Shown here piece by piece: positions 22,371 to 31,232 of a stretch of 41,160 nt of DNA. A model generated the notes under the pieces. That model did not search any database. It saw nothing but the letters and a program-made list of their open reading frames with translations, and was not told the DNA's origin. The translations under genes were made by a program, and so were the position numbers. Each line of letters opens with the position of its first letter. Position 1 is the first letter of the stretch. The stretch is from the NCBI GenBank assembly GCA_016791115.1, contig JAEUNL010000021.1, positions 1 to 41,160 of the forward strand. Direction: 5' to 3'. Origin of the DNA: Rhodocyclaceae bacterium (lineage in GTDB: Bacteria; Pseudomonadota; Gammaproteobacteria; Burkholderiales; Rhodocyclaceae).

Positions 22371-25043
22371 TCACGGCGCATGGGTCGGGTTGGGCTCGTT
22401 TGCCACGCGATAGAGCCAGCCGTGGCGAACCAGCCACTTCTCGATCTCGACGCCGACGAACACGACGCAGGACGCCGCGAGGCAGATCAGCAGTTCGTGC
22501 GCGTCGAGCGGCTCGGTCTTGAACACCGGATTGAGTGCGGGGACATACAAGGTTGCCATCTGCAGCGCGAAGGTGACCAGGACGACGACGAGCAGCCAGC
22601 CGTTCGACAGCCAGCCGATGGTGAAGATCGATTCGCGTTCGGAGCGTATGGCGAGCACGTGGCCGAGCTGCGACAGCGTCAGCACCGTGAATACCATGCT
22701 CTGCCAGTGTGCCGACCCGCTGCCGGTGGCCCAGGCCTGTACCAGCAGCGAGACGCCCCCCATCAGCAGTCCGACCCAGACGATGTGCTGCCACATGCCG
22801 TGGGTAAAGATGCTCTCGTCGGGTGGGCGCGGGGGCCGGCGCATGGTGTTGCCCTCGGCGGGTTCGCGCACCAGCATGATGCCCGGCAGGCCGTCGGTCA
22901 CCAGGTTGATCCACAGGATGTGGACCGGCAGCAGCGGAATCGGCAACCCGAGGAAGGGGGCAAGGAAAATCGCCCAGATTTCGCCCGAGTTGCTCGTCAT
23001 CGTGTACTTGATGAATTTGCGGATGTTGTCGTAGATGCGCCGCCCTTCGCGCACGGCACGCACGATGGTGGCGAAGTTGTCGTCGAGCAGCACCATTGCC
23101 GCGGCTTCGCGTGCAACGTCGGTGCCGCCGCGGCCCATTGCGACCCCGATGTCGGCGCGCTTGAGGGCCGGTGCGTCATTCACGCCGTCGCCGGTCATCG
23201 CCACCAGTTCGCCGTCGTCCTGCAGTGCCTGCACGATGCGGATCTTCTGTGCCGGATCGACGCGCGCATAGACGCGCACGTCACGTATGCGGGCGGCGAG
23301 CGCCACATCGTCCAGTGCGGCCAGTTCGGTGCCGCTGATGACCTGCGCGGACCTGTCCGCAATGCCCAGGCGCTGCGCGATCGCTGCCGCCGTGGCCGGG
23401 TGGTCGCCGGTGATCATCACCGGCCTGATGCCGGCGGCGCGGCATTCGTCGACCGCGGCGCGTGCTTCGGGGCGCGGCGGATCGATCAATCCGACGAGGC
23501 CGATCAAGCCAAGGCCGGTCTCGACCGAATCCAGGTCCGCCGGCAGCGCGGCATGCCAGCCCTGCGCGACCGCCAGCACGCGCATCCCTTGCGCGGCGAG
23601 CCGTTCGGCCGCGGCGTCGAGTTCCTGGCGCGCAGCATCGTCGATCATCGATTCCCCGTCGGCGGTCCACTGGCTGGTGCAGCGCGCCAGCAGGACTTCG
23701 GGTGCACCCTTGACGCACACGCGTAGCGCGTTGCCGTCGGCGTGCAGCGTACTCATCAGCTTGCGCTCGGAATCGAAGGGCAGCTCGGCCACCCGCGGCA
23801 GCCGGCTGCGCAGCATGGCGACGTCCTCGCCGGCTCGCTGCGCGGCCTCGAGCAGCGCGACCTCGGTCGGCTCGCCCGTCACGCGGCCGTCCTGGGCAAG
23901 CTGCGCATCGTTGCACAGTGCGATCGCCTCGAACAGCGCACGCCACGAGCCGGCCGGCGGCTGCACCGGCGCAGTTTCGCCATCCACCACGAAAGCCTCG
24001 GCACGCATGCGGTTCTCGGTCAACGTGCCCGTCTTGTCGGAGCAGATGGTGGTGATCGAACCGAGCGTTTCGACTGCGGGCAGGCGGCGGATCAACGCCT
24101 GGTGCGTCACCATGCGATACGCGCCAAGCGCGAGTGCGATGGCCACCACCGCCGGCAAGGCTTCCGGTATCGCCGCCACTGCAAGACTGACTGCCGTGAG
24201 GAACATCAGCACCGGCGGCTCGCCGCGCAGCAGGCCGGCGGCGAACACGATGGCACAGATCGCCAGCACGGCGATCGCGAGGCGCGTTCCGAAACGCGTC
24301 AGGCGCCTTTGCAGCGGTGTCTTCACCGTCTCCGTGGAGGCGAGCAGGCGGGCGATAGCCCCGAGTTCGGTGTTCAGCCCCGTTGCCACGACCAGCCCGA
24401 CAGCGCGGCCGGCGGCCACCAGTGTCCCCTTGAACGCCATGTTGCGCCGGTCGCCGATCGGCAGTTGTGCGACGTCGATGGCGGCGACGGATTTTTCGAC
24501 GGCATGCGATTCGCCGGTGAGTGCCGCTTCCTGCGTGGTGAAGCGCGCCGCCTCGACCAGGCGCAAATCGGCCGGCACCACGTTGCCTGCTTCGAGCAGC
24601 ACCACGTCGCCCGGCACGATCTCGTGCGCCGGCACCTGTACGGTTTCGCCCGCCCGGCGTACCGCGGCATGCGGCGCGGCCATGCGTCGCAGGGCAGCCA
24701 TCGCGCGCTCGGCGCGATATTCCTGGAATACGCCGATCGCCGCGTTGAGCAGCACGATGACGAAGATCGCGATGGTGTCGGTGGCGTCGCCGATGATGCC
24801 GGAAATGACCGCTGCCGCGATCAGCACCAGGATCATGAAATCGGCGACCTGGTCGAACACCATGCGCCCGAGGCTGCGTCCCTTGCCTTCCGGCAGCACG
24901 TTCGGGCCGTGTGTTTCGAGTGCCCGAGCGACCTGGCCGGCGTCGAGGCCGGTGCGCAGATCCGTCTCCAGTTGCCGGGACAAGTCCGCAACGGTCCAGC
25001 GGTGCCAGTTGCGGGTTTGCCCGCGGGTATCCTCATTCGCCAT
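22371..25043 (-). CDS. P-type Ca2+-transporting ATPase (P2A, SERCA/PMR1-like)
   Basis: The ATG at 25043 gives 890 residues; in-frame codons continue upstream to 25115 but read as non-protein. Motifs present are LTGES, DKTGTLT (Asp336), KGAPE, MITGDHPATA and GDGVNDAPALK. The ion-site helices fit the Ca2+ pump class: M4 AAIPEALPAVVAIALALG, M5 TMTSNSGEIWAIF (Asn and Glu of Ca2+ site I) and M6 NLVTDGLPG (Asn, Thr, Asp). It should export Ca2+ (or Mn2+) at the inner membrane at the cost of ATP. It lies upstream of the DUF6394-like and K+ channel genes with a 39-bp gap, all on the minus strand, making a three-gene ion-transport unit. The gene for the membrane ORF at 25033-25497 overlaps its start. 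Confidence 0.92.
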   Translation of the reverse strand: MANEDTRGQTRNWHRWTVADLSRQLETDLRTGLDAGQVARALETHGPNVLPEGKGRSLGRMVFDQVADFMILVLIAAAVISGIIGDATDTIAIFVIVLLNAAIGVFQEYRAERAMAALRRMAAPHAAVRRAGETVQVPAHEIVPGDVVLLEAGNVVPADLRLVEAARFTTQEAALTGESHAVEKSVAAIDVAQLPIGDRRNMAFKGTLVAAGRAVGLVVATGLNTELGAIARLLASTETVKTPLQRRLTRFGTRLAIAVLAICAIVFAAGLLRGEPPVLMFLTAVSLAVAAIPEALPAVVAIALALGAYRMVTHQALIRRLPAVETLGSITTICSDKTGTLTENRMRAEAFVVDGETAPVQPPAGSWRALFEAIALCNDAQLAQDGRVTGEPTEVALLEAAQRAGEDVAMLRSRLPRVAELPFDSERKLMSTLHADGNALRVCVKGAPEVLLARCTSQWTADGESMIDDAARQELDAAAERLAAQGMRVLAVAQGWHAALPADLDSVETGLGLIGLVGLIDPPRPEARAAVDECRAAGIRPVMITGDHPATAAAIAQRLGIADRSAQVISGTELAALDDVALAARIRDVRVYARVDPAQKIRIVQALQDDGELVAMTGDGVNDAPALKRADIGVAMGRGGTDVAREAAAMVLLDDNFATIVRAVREGRRIYDNIRKFIKYTMTSNSGEIWAIFLAPFLGLPIPLLPVHILWINLVTDGLPGIMLVREPAEGNTMRRPPRPPDESIFTHGMWQHIVWVGLLMGGVSLLVQAWATGSGSAHWQSMVFTVLTLSQLGHVLAIRSERESIFTIGWLSNGWLLVVVLVTFALQMATLYVPALNPVFKTEPLDAHELLICLAASCVVFVGVEIEKWLVRHGWLYRVANEPNPTHAP

Positions 25044-25497
25044 GGCGGTACAGGAGGTAGGTGCGGAATGCGCATGGCGCGAGCAGCAAGTGGCTGATTC
25101 CGCCAGCGCAGCCAAGCAACTGACTGCGCGTGAGGGACAGCAAACCGGCAGTGACGATGACCGACATCAACATGGCGGCGATCCTGGCCGCATGGCGCAG
25201 CGGACTCACCTGCATGCAGGCGAGATCGCCCGCGGCGAGCAGCGTCGTGTCGAACGGGTGGCTCCCGGGATTCTGCCAATGGCCACGTCGAGCGTGCTGG
25301 CGCGCAGAGAGTGTTGCCGAACTGACGCCGGCATTCAGTTCCCGCAGTGACGTCACTTTCGCGGCCAAGGCGATGCCGAAGCATGTTCCGCCCATGCAGC
25401 ACCGGGTGGCGATGATGTTCCCGCACCTTGACAGCCGTGGTTCGAAAATCGCTGTCGGCATGAGACAGATCAGGAACGGTAGCCAGATTGGGACCAT
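25033..25497 (-). CDS. Putative membrane protein overlapping the Ca2+ ATPase start, unknown
   Basis: This open frame of 154 codons ends 11 bases inside the Ca2+-ATPase gene. Hydrophobic stretches (VPIWLPFLICLMPTAIF, then AARIAAMLMSVIVTAGLLSL and LLGCAGGISHLLLAPCAFRTYLL) and several cysteines suggest an inner-membrane protein. Base composition is a little lower in GC than the neighbours. No ribosome-binding site precedes the ATG at 25497, and I recognise no family. It could be real and coupled to the ATPase, or only an open stretch in a divergent promoter region. The universal stress gene starts 50 bp away on the other strand. Confidence 0.4.
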   Translation of the reverse strand: MVPIWLPFLICLMPTAIFEPRLSRCGNIIATRCCMGGTCFGIALAAKVTSLRELNAGVSSATLSARQHARRGHWQNPGSHPFDTTLLAAGDLACMQVSPLRHAARIAAMLMSVIVTAGLLSLTRSQLLGCAGGISHLLLAPCAFRTYLLYRHGE

Positions 25498-25546
25498 GGT
25501 GGGATGATAACCGCAGAGGCCGTGCGGTCCGGCGAGGAGATCGGAG

Positions 25547-25969
25547 ATGAAGAAGGTTCTGGTTGCGGTTGACGGTTCCGAGAATGCGACGCGCGCGGTG
25601 AAGTGGGTGGCGGATTTCTGTCGCAGCTATGGGCCTGTCGAGATCAGGATCCTCAATGTCGAGCCCCGGCCGCAGCCATGGCAGACGCATGGCATGGAGC
25701 CGGAGGCCGTGGCGGATCATCTGCGTGCGCGCTGCGCGCTGGCGATCGAGAATTCGACCATGCCGTTGCGCGAGGCAGGCCTGGCGTTCGAGGGCATGTG
25801 CGAGTTCGGCGATGCCTCGCACGTCATCGCCGATGTCGCGACAAGCACCAAGTGCGACACCATCGTGCTGGGCCGGCGAGGGCTCGGCTCGATACGTGGA
25901 ATGGCGCTGGGTTCAGTGTCGGCGCGCCTGTTGCACCTGACCGACTTGCCGGTCGTCCTGGTGAAATAG
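25547..25969 (+). CDS. Universal stress protein, UspA family
   Basis: A 140-residue single-domain USP with ATG 25547 after GAGGAGATCGGAG. The nucleotide-binding pattern of the ATP-binding subclass is present: N-terminal VLVAVDGSENATRAVKW, and C-terminal GRRGLGSIRGMALGSVSARLL followed by LPVVLVK, that is G-x2-G-x9-G-S. Such proteins form dimers and help survival under starvation or oxidative and osmotic stress. It stands alone, divergent from the Ca2+-ATPase side and convergent (8-bp gap) with the MFS gene. Neighbouring K+/Ca2+ transport genes are a common context for USPs, but no direct link can be seen. Confidence 0.93.
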   Translation: MKKVLVAVDGSENATRAVKWVADFCRSYGPVEIRILNVEPRPQPWQTHGMEPEAVADHLRARCALAIENSTMPLREAGLAFEGMCEFGDASHVIADVATSTKCDTIVLGRRGLGSIRGMALGSVSARLLHLTDLPVVLVK

Positions 25970-25977
25970 CCGCGCGA

Positions 25978-27186
25978 TCAGTGCCGCCCGTTCCGTTTCC
26001 CAATGAGCGGGAGGAAGGCGGCACCCTGCAGGATCGCCAACGAGCCCAGGGTGATCCGGTGCGCCGTGGCAGTCGACAAGGACATGCCTTCCAGCAGGTC
26101 GATTGCCACACCATATCCCCATTGAACGGCAAATGCACCGATGAAAGCCATCAGGTTCACGGCGGTGGCGGCTCGGCCGGACAGCGATTGCGGAAATCGG
26201 CTCGCGACCACGCCGTATACCTGGGCCGAGGTTGCGCTTGCCACGCCCCACAGGAACCACAGTGCGAGGCCGCCACCCGCCAACACGATGATGGCCGCCT
26301 CGATGCCGACGACCAGCGCCAGGCCGGCTTCCATCATCAACTGCGGCGTGACGCCATGGCGCAGCAGGCGCGCGGCGACAGCGGCAATCGAAAGCTGTCC
26401 GGCGAGCATGCCCAGGTTCACCGCCATCAGATGCTCCGCGGCGAGCATGCGGTCAAGCCCGGCGACGCTGGTGAGAAAAGGCAGCGACCACAGGCTCTGC
26501 ATTGCCATCAACCCGCCGCCGAACAGGGCAGCCTGTGGTGCAAAGCGCCAGAATACCGGCGAGCGGAAGATGGTGGCGACGCTCTGGTCATCCGCATGTG
26601 CGCCGGAATGGCGATCGTCCGGATGGTCCGGCACGAGGACGGCGATCAGCAGCAGGATCGCCACGCCGGCGAGCGCCACCGCCACGAACACCCCGCGCCA
26701 GCCAAACAGGGGCAGTGCGAGTTCGAGCGGCAGGGTGGAACTGATTGCCCCGAGCGCGCCGGCCGCCATGATCTGGCCGGTCATCGAGGCGTAGTGTTGT
26801 GGCGGGTACCATTGCGAGAACGCTTTCAGCGCCGCCATCAGGCAGGCCGAGACGCCGAACCCGATCAGCGCCCGTGCGACGGCGAGCTGCAGCAACGTTT
26901 GCCCGAATGCGAACAGGAGCGCCCCGATGGCGGCAAGCACGAGCAGGCTGGCCTCGACCCGGCGCGGGCCATAACGATCGAGCGCGACACCGACCGGGAT
27001 TTGCGCCACGGCAAAACTGAAGAAATAGGCACCGGTGAGGAGCCCGAGATCGGCGGCCGAAAGGCCCAGTTCGCGCGTCAGGTCGGGCGAGATCACCGCG
27101 TTGACGGTTCGCAGCAGGTAGGACAGGTAGTAACCTGCCGCGAACGGCAGGAACAGCCGCGCCCAAGGCACGGCCGCAGATTTCAA
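25978..27186 (-). CDS. MFS transporter, coupled to fructokinase gene
   Basis: The TTG at 27186 (GGGAGG just upstream) overlaps the fructokinase stop as TTGA, giving 402 residues; GTG 27171 is the alternative. Twelve hydrophobic segments and the MFS loop motif between helices 2 and 3 (GVALDRYGPRRVEASL, a D-R-x-G-x-R variant) are visible. A longer polar loop (HPDDRHSGAHADDQS) divides the halves after helix 6. Overlap with the kinase gene suggests a sugar or sugar-derivative carrier, but the MFS subfamily cannot be fixed by eye. It ends 8 bp from the universal stress gene, which converges on it. Confidence 0.87.
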   Translation of the reverse strand: MKSAAVPWARLFLPFAAGYYLSYLLRTVNAVISPDLTRELGLSAADLGLLTGAYFFSFAVAQIPVGVALDRYGPRRVEASLLVLAAIGALLFAFGQTLLQLAVARALIGFGVSACLMAALKAFSQWYPPQHYASMTGQIMAAGALGAISSTLPLELALPLFGWRGVFVAVALAGVAILLLIAVLVPDHPDDRHSGAHADDQSVATIFRSPVFWRFAPQAALFGGGLMAMQSLWSLPFLTSVAGLDRMLAAEHLMAVNLGMLAGQLSIAAVAARLLRHGVTPQLMMEAGLALVVGIEAAIIVLAGGGLALWFLWGVASATSAQVYGVVASRFPQSLSGRAATAVNLMAFIGAFAVQWGYGVAIDLLEGMSLSTATAHRITLGSLAILQGAAFLPLIGKRNGRH

Positions 27187-28100
27187 ACTGCCTCCCAGAG
27201 GAACGCTGCACCGCGCACGCCCGAAGCATCGCCATGGCGATTGCGTACCAGGCGCGTGGCGATCACGTCGGAAAAGACGTGCGCGCACCACAATCTCGGC
27301 ACGTTCACGTACAGTCGCGCGATGTTCGACAAGCCGCCGCCGAGCACGATGACATGCGGATCGAGCAGGTTGATCACTGAGGCCAGCGATTTCGCCAGCC
27401 GCCGCTCGTAGCGCACCAGCGTGGTCTCGGCGCAGGCGTCGCCGTCTGCGGCGGCGCGCACAAGGTCCGGCGGCGTTCGTGCGTTGCCGGTCAGCCGGGC
27501 ATGGTCGGCCGAGAGTGCAGGCCCGCTGAGATAGGTTTCGATGCAGCCGCTGCGGCCGCAGTAGCAAGCCGTTTGCGGCTCGAGTTCCTCGTCCGGCCGC
27601 GGCAGCGGGTTGTGACCCCATTCGCCGGCGACATGGTTGCACCCCGCAAGCACCTGGCCGCGTACCACGATGCCGCCGCCCACGCCGGTGCCGAGGATCA
27701 CGCCGAAAACCGTATCGGCGCCTGCCGCCGCGCCGTCGACAGCTTCCGACAGCGCGAAACAGTTGGCATCGTTCGCCATGCGGATCTCGCGGCCGATCGC
27801 CGCCTCCAGATCGCGCTTGAGCGGACGTCCGTTGAGGCACACCGAGTTGGAATTGCGCATGAGTTCGCCGCCCGGCGTCAGCGATCCCGGCGTGCCGACA
27901 CCGATGCTGCCCCGCGTCCCCAGTTGGGTCTCGGCAGCATCCACGAGCCCGGCAACTGCGCGAATCGTGGCAGGGTAATCACCCTGCGGCGTATCGATGC
28001 GCCGGCGCAGGATCTCGCGCCCGCGAGGCTCGAGCGCCACGATCTCGATCTTCGTGCCGCCAAGGTCGATGCCCAGGCGCAGCGTCTGCGGAGTGCTCAC
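27183..28100 (-). CDS. mak: Fructokinase, ROK family (Mak-type)
   Basis: ROK kinases phosphorylate hexoses with ATP; Mak makes fructose 6-phosphate. The 305-residue protein has the ATP motif LGIDLGGTKIEIVAL at the start, ANDANCFALSEAVDGAAAG, GVILGTGVGGGI and GEWGHNPLPRPDEELE. These are followed by the ROK zinc motif CYCGRSGCIETYLSG (Cys-x-Cys-x4-Cys after His). The match to E. coli Mak extends over the whole length, including the final SGVRGAAFLW. It overlaps the MFS transporter gene by 4 bp (TTGA), so kinase and carrier are translationally coupled. A 166-bp gap without genes separates it from the DUF4422-like gene upstream. Confidence 0.93.
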   Translation of the reverse strand: MSTPQTLRLGIDLGGTKIEIVALEPRGREILRRRIDTPQGDYPATIRAVAGLVDAAETQLGTRGSIGVGTPGSLTPGGELMRNSNSVCLNGRPLKRDLEAAIGREIRMANDANCFALSEAVDGAAAGADTVFGVILGTGVGGGIVVRGQVLAGCNHVAGEWGHNPLPRPDEELEPQTACYCGRSGCIETYLSGPALSADHARLTGNARTPPDLVRAAADGDACAETTLVRYERRLAKSLASVINLLDPHVIVLGGGLSNIARLYVNVPRLWCAHVFSDVIATRLVRNRHGDASGVRGAAFLWEAV

Positions 28101-28266
28101 CGGACCAGACCCTGTTCACGCCGATTGCCTGGTCGCGCTCGGTTTGTCCGGCACGCGTTGCGGTGTTGCGCCTCCTGCGAAGGGCAACGCCATTCGCAGC
28201 GGGGCGCGCCTTGCATCCGAAGCCCTTGGGTGACAACGCGATCCATGAAATTGGCGTGGGCAGACC

Positions 28267-29088
28267 CTAGACGGTCGGCTGCACGACCTCGGATTCCGAG
28301 ACGATGACAAGTCTTCCCACGGTCGTTCGTTCGACGGGTAGCGAGGTAACGTGATCCAGCAGCAGAAAGCCGTGCAAGCGCTCGAGCAGGAAACCGCCGA
28401 CACGTCGCTGGTAACCCTCGCGCTTCTGCAGGAAGTGTGGCACGAACGCCTGCCAGACCTTGCGCAGCGTCGACATCATTTCGAGAAACACGGGCGTCGG
28501 CATCAGGCACAGCGCCGGCGAGGGGAACATGATCGGGCAATTGATGAACCTGCCGATCCGGTTGGGATCGAGGACGCCCGACAGCGAGCATGCAACGGCA
28601 AGGGCGGCGAAATCCTCCACGAGGTGATGAATCGCATATTGCAGGGCGATCGATCGCTCCAGTTTGAGAGCGGGGCTGGTCAGCAGTTGTCCAGGCAAGC
28701 CAGCCAGTACCTCGGGTCCCGGGAAGATTTCGCGCGCTTCCGCTGGGTCGGACGCAAAGGCATGGGGTACGTTCGACGAACGCCGTGATCCCGACGCGCA
28801 GGAGACGAATTTGCGATACTGGAACAGATAGACGTTGGCCGGCTTCTCGGCAAGCTGCGCCAGATGGTCGGCGAGTCCGAAAAGCTGCGTGTATTCGCTC
28901 AGGATCGAACCATGAAAACCCGGGCCATAGCAGTCGTCGGGAACGACGAGTTCTCCGGCGATCCCGAACGTGGCTGGGCACACCATCGTGAATGCCACAC
29001 CGGGCTCGAATGCCGGCGGCCTGTGGCCCACGCAGAAAAACCGCGTTTGCCGCAATGGCGCCGAAATGTCAGTCCGCTGGATGCGCAA
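28267..29088 (-). CDS. Putative DUF4422-like glycosyltransferase-related protein
   Basis: This 273-residue protein has no signal peptide. The start TRFFCVGHRPPAF, the following SEYTQLFGLADHLAQL...VYLFQYRKFVS and the late QRRVGGFLLERLHGFLL follow the order of landmarks in DUF4422 glycosyltransferase-like proteins ('ATHKP', 'SELT..YW', 'HYRR', 'ERL'). The resemblance is weak at any single site. It overlaps the methyltransferase gene by 20 bp, on the same strand, below a GT2-like glycosyltransferase, which supports a glycan-related role. An ATG at 28987 (MVCPATF) is a shorter alternative start. If it is not DUF4422-like, it is an unknown cytoplasmic protein. Confidence 0.6.
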   Translation of the reverse strand: MRIQRTDISAPLRQTRFFCVGHRPPAFEPGVAFTMVCPATFGIAGELVVPDDCYGPGFHGSILSEYTQLFGLADHLAQLAEKPANVYLFQYRKFVSCASGSRRSSNVPHAFASDPAEAREIFPGPEVLAGLPGQLLTSPALKLERSIALQYAIHHLVEDFAALAVACSLSGVLDPNRIGRFINCPIMFPSPALCLMPTPVFLEMMSTLRKVWQAFVPHFLQKREGYQRRVGGFLLERLHGFLLLDHVTSLPVERTTVGRLVIVSESEVVQPTV

Positions 29089-29752
29089 TCGGGACGGCTC
29101 TGATTACGTATTGCAGCGCCAGTGCGTCGCCAACGGCAACTTCGGGATTGGCGCCGGCGGCCTTGGCCATCGCGGCAATCACCGGCAGGAACTTGTCGCG
29201 TTCCGGCTCTTCGAAGATCCTCGGCTGGCCCGATTCGACGCGGAACCCGCAACCGCGAAACAGCTCGACCAGCGTTTGTCGCGTAAACCAGCGCAGGTGT
29301 GTCCGGTCGAGCAGGCCGGCGGGTTCGTAACGAAATGCGCCGGCGCTGAGGCGCGCCTGGATGCTCCAGTGCTGAACGTTGGGCACGCAGGCAACGATGC
29401 ATCCGTGCGGCGGAATCGCGCCGCGGATGCGTTGCAGGACGCGCCACGGGTCGCGCAGATGCTCCAGCGTGTCGCCGAACACCCAGCAGTCGCAGTCGGC
29501 GGCAGCATCGAAGAATGCGTCATCGGCGTTCTCGATGTCCAGATGCAGCACCTCGTCGCAATGCCGGGCGGCCAGCGCCGCATAGTCGGCGTCGATCTCG
29601 ATGCCGGTGTAGCGTGCCACCGCATTCAGCTTCTTGTATTCGCGCGCCAGCGCGCCGGAACTGCAGCCGACCTCGATGACACGCGACGCCGCGGCCGGCA
29701 TCACGCCGAGCAGGTCGGGGTTGTGTCTGTCGTGTACCGGGGTCTGGTTCAT
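29069..29752 (-). CDS. Class I SAM-dependent methyltransferase
   Basis: This 227-residue protein has a Rossmann-type methyltransferase core: motif I VIEVGCSSGALAREYK, an acidic end to strand 2 in YTGIEIDADYA, motif II/III DCWVFGDTLEHLRDPWRVLQRI and then GCIVACVPNVQHW. The 'DTLEHL.DP' and 'P.G......N..H' pattern is typical of Methyltransf_11/23 members found in surface polysaccharide loci. It overlaps the DUF4422-like gene and lies 33 bp after the glycosyltransferase. O- or N-methylation of a sugar or lipid is a reasonable guess, but the substrate is not visible. Confidence 0.85.
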   Translation of the reverse strand: MNQTPVHDRHNPDLLGVMPAAASRVIEVGCSSGALAREYKKLNAVARYTGIEIDADYAALAARHCDEVLHLDIENADDAFFDAAADCDCWVFGDTLEHLRDPWRVLQRIRGAIPPHGCIVACVPNVQHWSIQARLSAGAFRYEPAGLLDRTHLRWFTRQTLVELFRGCGFRVESGQPRIFEEPERDKFLPVIAAMAKAAGANPEVAVGDALALQYVIRAVPIAHPAD

Positions 29753-29785
29753 GGCGCCGTCATCGTATCAGAACCGGCTGCGGGA

Positions 29786-30472
29786 TCAGTCGCCCCACTT
29801 GGCGAGGTAGCGTTCGTAGCCGGCTCGCCAGGCCGGCGAGGCGAAGTTGCCGCCGCTCTCATGCACGACCGAGATCGACCAGGTGCCCATGCGCACGCCC
29901 TGCTGCTCGCATCGACGGCAGAAATCGAGGTCGTAGAAATGGAATGCGAACTGCTCGTCGAAGCGAATCGCGTGGGCGATCAGCGTCTGGCTGCGCACGG
30001 CGAGCAGGAGGCCGTCGAGCAGTTTCACCGCTTGCCCGGGCGGGCCGAATACGCTCAGGTGGCTTGGCGGGAAACCCTTGCCGTGCCCGACGATGCCGCT
30101 CAGGTTTTCCGCCGCATCCCAGGTGAATTGCTCGTCGATGAAGGCCCAGGCAGGCTGGCGCGGCAGACGGCGCCGGTTGCCGGCCAGGCCGACCACCTCG
30201 AACGACTGCAGCGCGTTGAAGACGTGCGAACCCCAGTAGAAATCGCAGAGGTGGATGTCGTCGTGAACGAAAACGAGTACCGCGGGGTCGGTTGCCGCTT
30301 CGGCGATGGCTTCGTTGTAGATCGAGGGCAGGCCGCGCGCATTGTTGGCATGCAGCCGTATCTCGGCTCGCGGGAAGTTGTACAGGGCGAGCGATTGCCC
30401 GAGCGCCGTTGCAGTGAAGAACCGCTCCGGTGTCTCACGGGTGGCGCAGACGATACGTAGTTTCTCGCGCAT
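29786..30472 (-). CDS. GT2-like glycosyltransferase domain protein
   Basis: This 228-residue protein has an N-terminal nucleotide-sugar-binding look (LRIVCATRETPERFFTATALGQSLA). SIYNEAIAEAATDPAVLVFVHDDIHL follows, where HDD takes the place of the DxD metal motif, and later FDEQFAFHFYDLDFCRRCEQQGVRMG, which matches the GT2 'ED.DLC.R....G' acceptor-site region with F-Y-D-L-D. There are no membrane helices. It lies 12 bp after the carbonic anhydrase gene and is followed by a methyltransferase. Together these suggest a small glycan-modification unit; the sugar and acceptor are unknown. Confidence 0.82.
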   Translation of the reverse strand: MREKLRIVCATRETPERFFTATALGQSLALYNFPRAEIRLHANNARGLPSIYNEAIAEAATDPAVLVFVHDDIHLCDFYWGSHVFNALQSFEVVGLAGNRRRLPRQPAWAFIDEQFTWDAAENLSGIVGHGKGFPPSHLSVFGPPGQAVKLLDGLLLAVRSQTLIAHAIRFDEQFAFHFYDLDFCRRCEQQGVRMGTWSISVVHESGGNFASPAWRAGYERYLAKWGD

Positions 30473-30484
30473 CCCGGTCGGTGT

Positions 30485-31129
30485 TCAGGAGATTGCGCCG
30501 AGCGCGTGCTCGTAATTGGTCACCATCTCGTCCGGGCCCGCGGCGCACATGCCGGTGTCGCGCACCAGGCCGTCGCTCAGGCCGTAGATCCAGCCATGGA
30601 TCTCGAGAGATTGCCCGCGGTTCCAGGCCTCGCGCACGACGGTCGTCTGGCACAGATTGACCGACTGCTCGATGACGTTGAGTTCGCACAACCGGGCGGA
30701 TCTTGCATCGAGCGATTCGACCGAGCGAATCAGTTCGCGATGCTTGTCGCGCACGTCCTGCACATGACGCAGCCAGTTGTCGATCAGGCCCAGCCGGTTG
30801 TCGCGCAGCGCCGCGGCGACGCCGCCGCAGCCGTAGTGCCCGACCACCAGGATGTGCTTCACGCGCAGCACGTCGACCGCGTACTGCACCACCGAAAGGC
30901 AGTTCAGGTCGGTGTGCACCACCACGTTGGCGACGTTGCGATGGACGAACACCTCGCCGGGCAGCAGTCCCACGATCTGGTTGGCGGGCACGCGGCTGTC
31001 GGAGCAACCGATCCACAGATACTCGGGTGCCTGCACGTCGGCGAGACGCTCGAAGAACTGGGCATCGTCGGCGCGCATGCGTTCCGCCCAGGCGCGATTC
31101 GCTTCGAAGAGCTGGTCGATTTTGCTCAT
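30485..31129 (-). CDS. can: Beta-class carbonic anhydrase
   Basis: Converts CO2 and water to bicarbonate and a proton. The ATG at 31129 gives 214 residues, close to E. coli Can (220). The zinc ligands and dyad fall at the same numbers as in Can: Cys42, Asp44, Arg46 (GCSDSR), His98 and Cys101 (GHYGCGG). The stretch FVHRNVANVVVHTDLNCLSVVQYAVDVL is typical. No signal peptide is present, so it is cytoplasmic and supplies bicarbonate to carboxylases. It is first in a minus-strand run with the glycosyltransferase and methyltransferase genes, and divergent from the DUF1840 gene, with a 103-bp promoter region between. Confidence 0.96.
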   Translation of the reverse strand: MSKIDQLFEANRAWAERMRADDAQFFERLADVQAPEYLWIGCSDSRVPANQIVGLLPGEVFVHRNVANVVVHTDLNCLSVVQYAVDVLRVKHILVVGHYGCGGVAAALRDNRLGLIDNWLRHVQDVRDKHRELIRSVESLDARSARLCELNVIEQSVNLCQTTVVREAWNRGQSLEIHGWIYGLSDGLVRDTGMCAAGPDEMVTNYEHALGAIS

Positions 31130-31232
31130 TGGGTGTTCCGTGCAGGGTCGATGTGGATGCGGTGCCGACTGCCGCCAGCCCGGATTATACGGGCCGGCGG
31201 GACTACAATCGGACGCAGCACATGGAGGAATC

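Noticed and set aside
23287..25350. 687-codon plus-strand frame
   Set aside because: Antisense shadow of the Ca2+-ATPase; Ser/Ala/Arg-rich with no domain.
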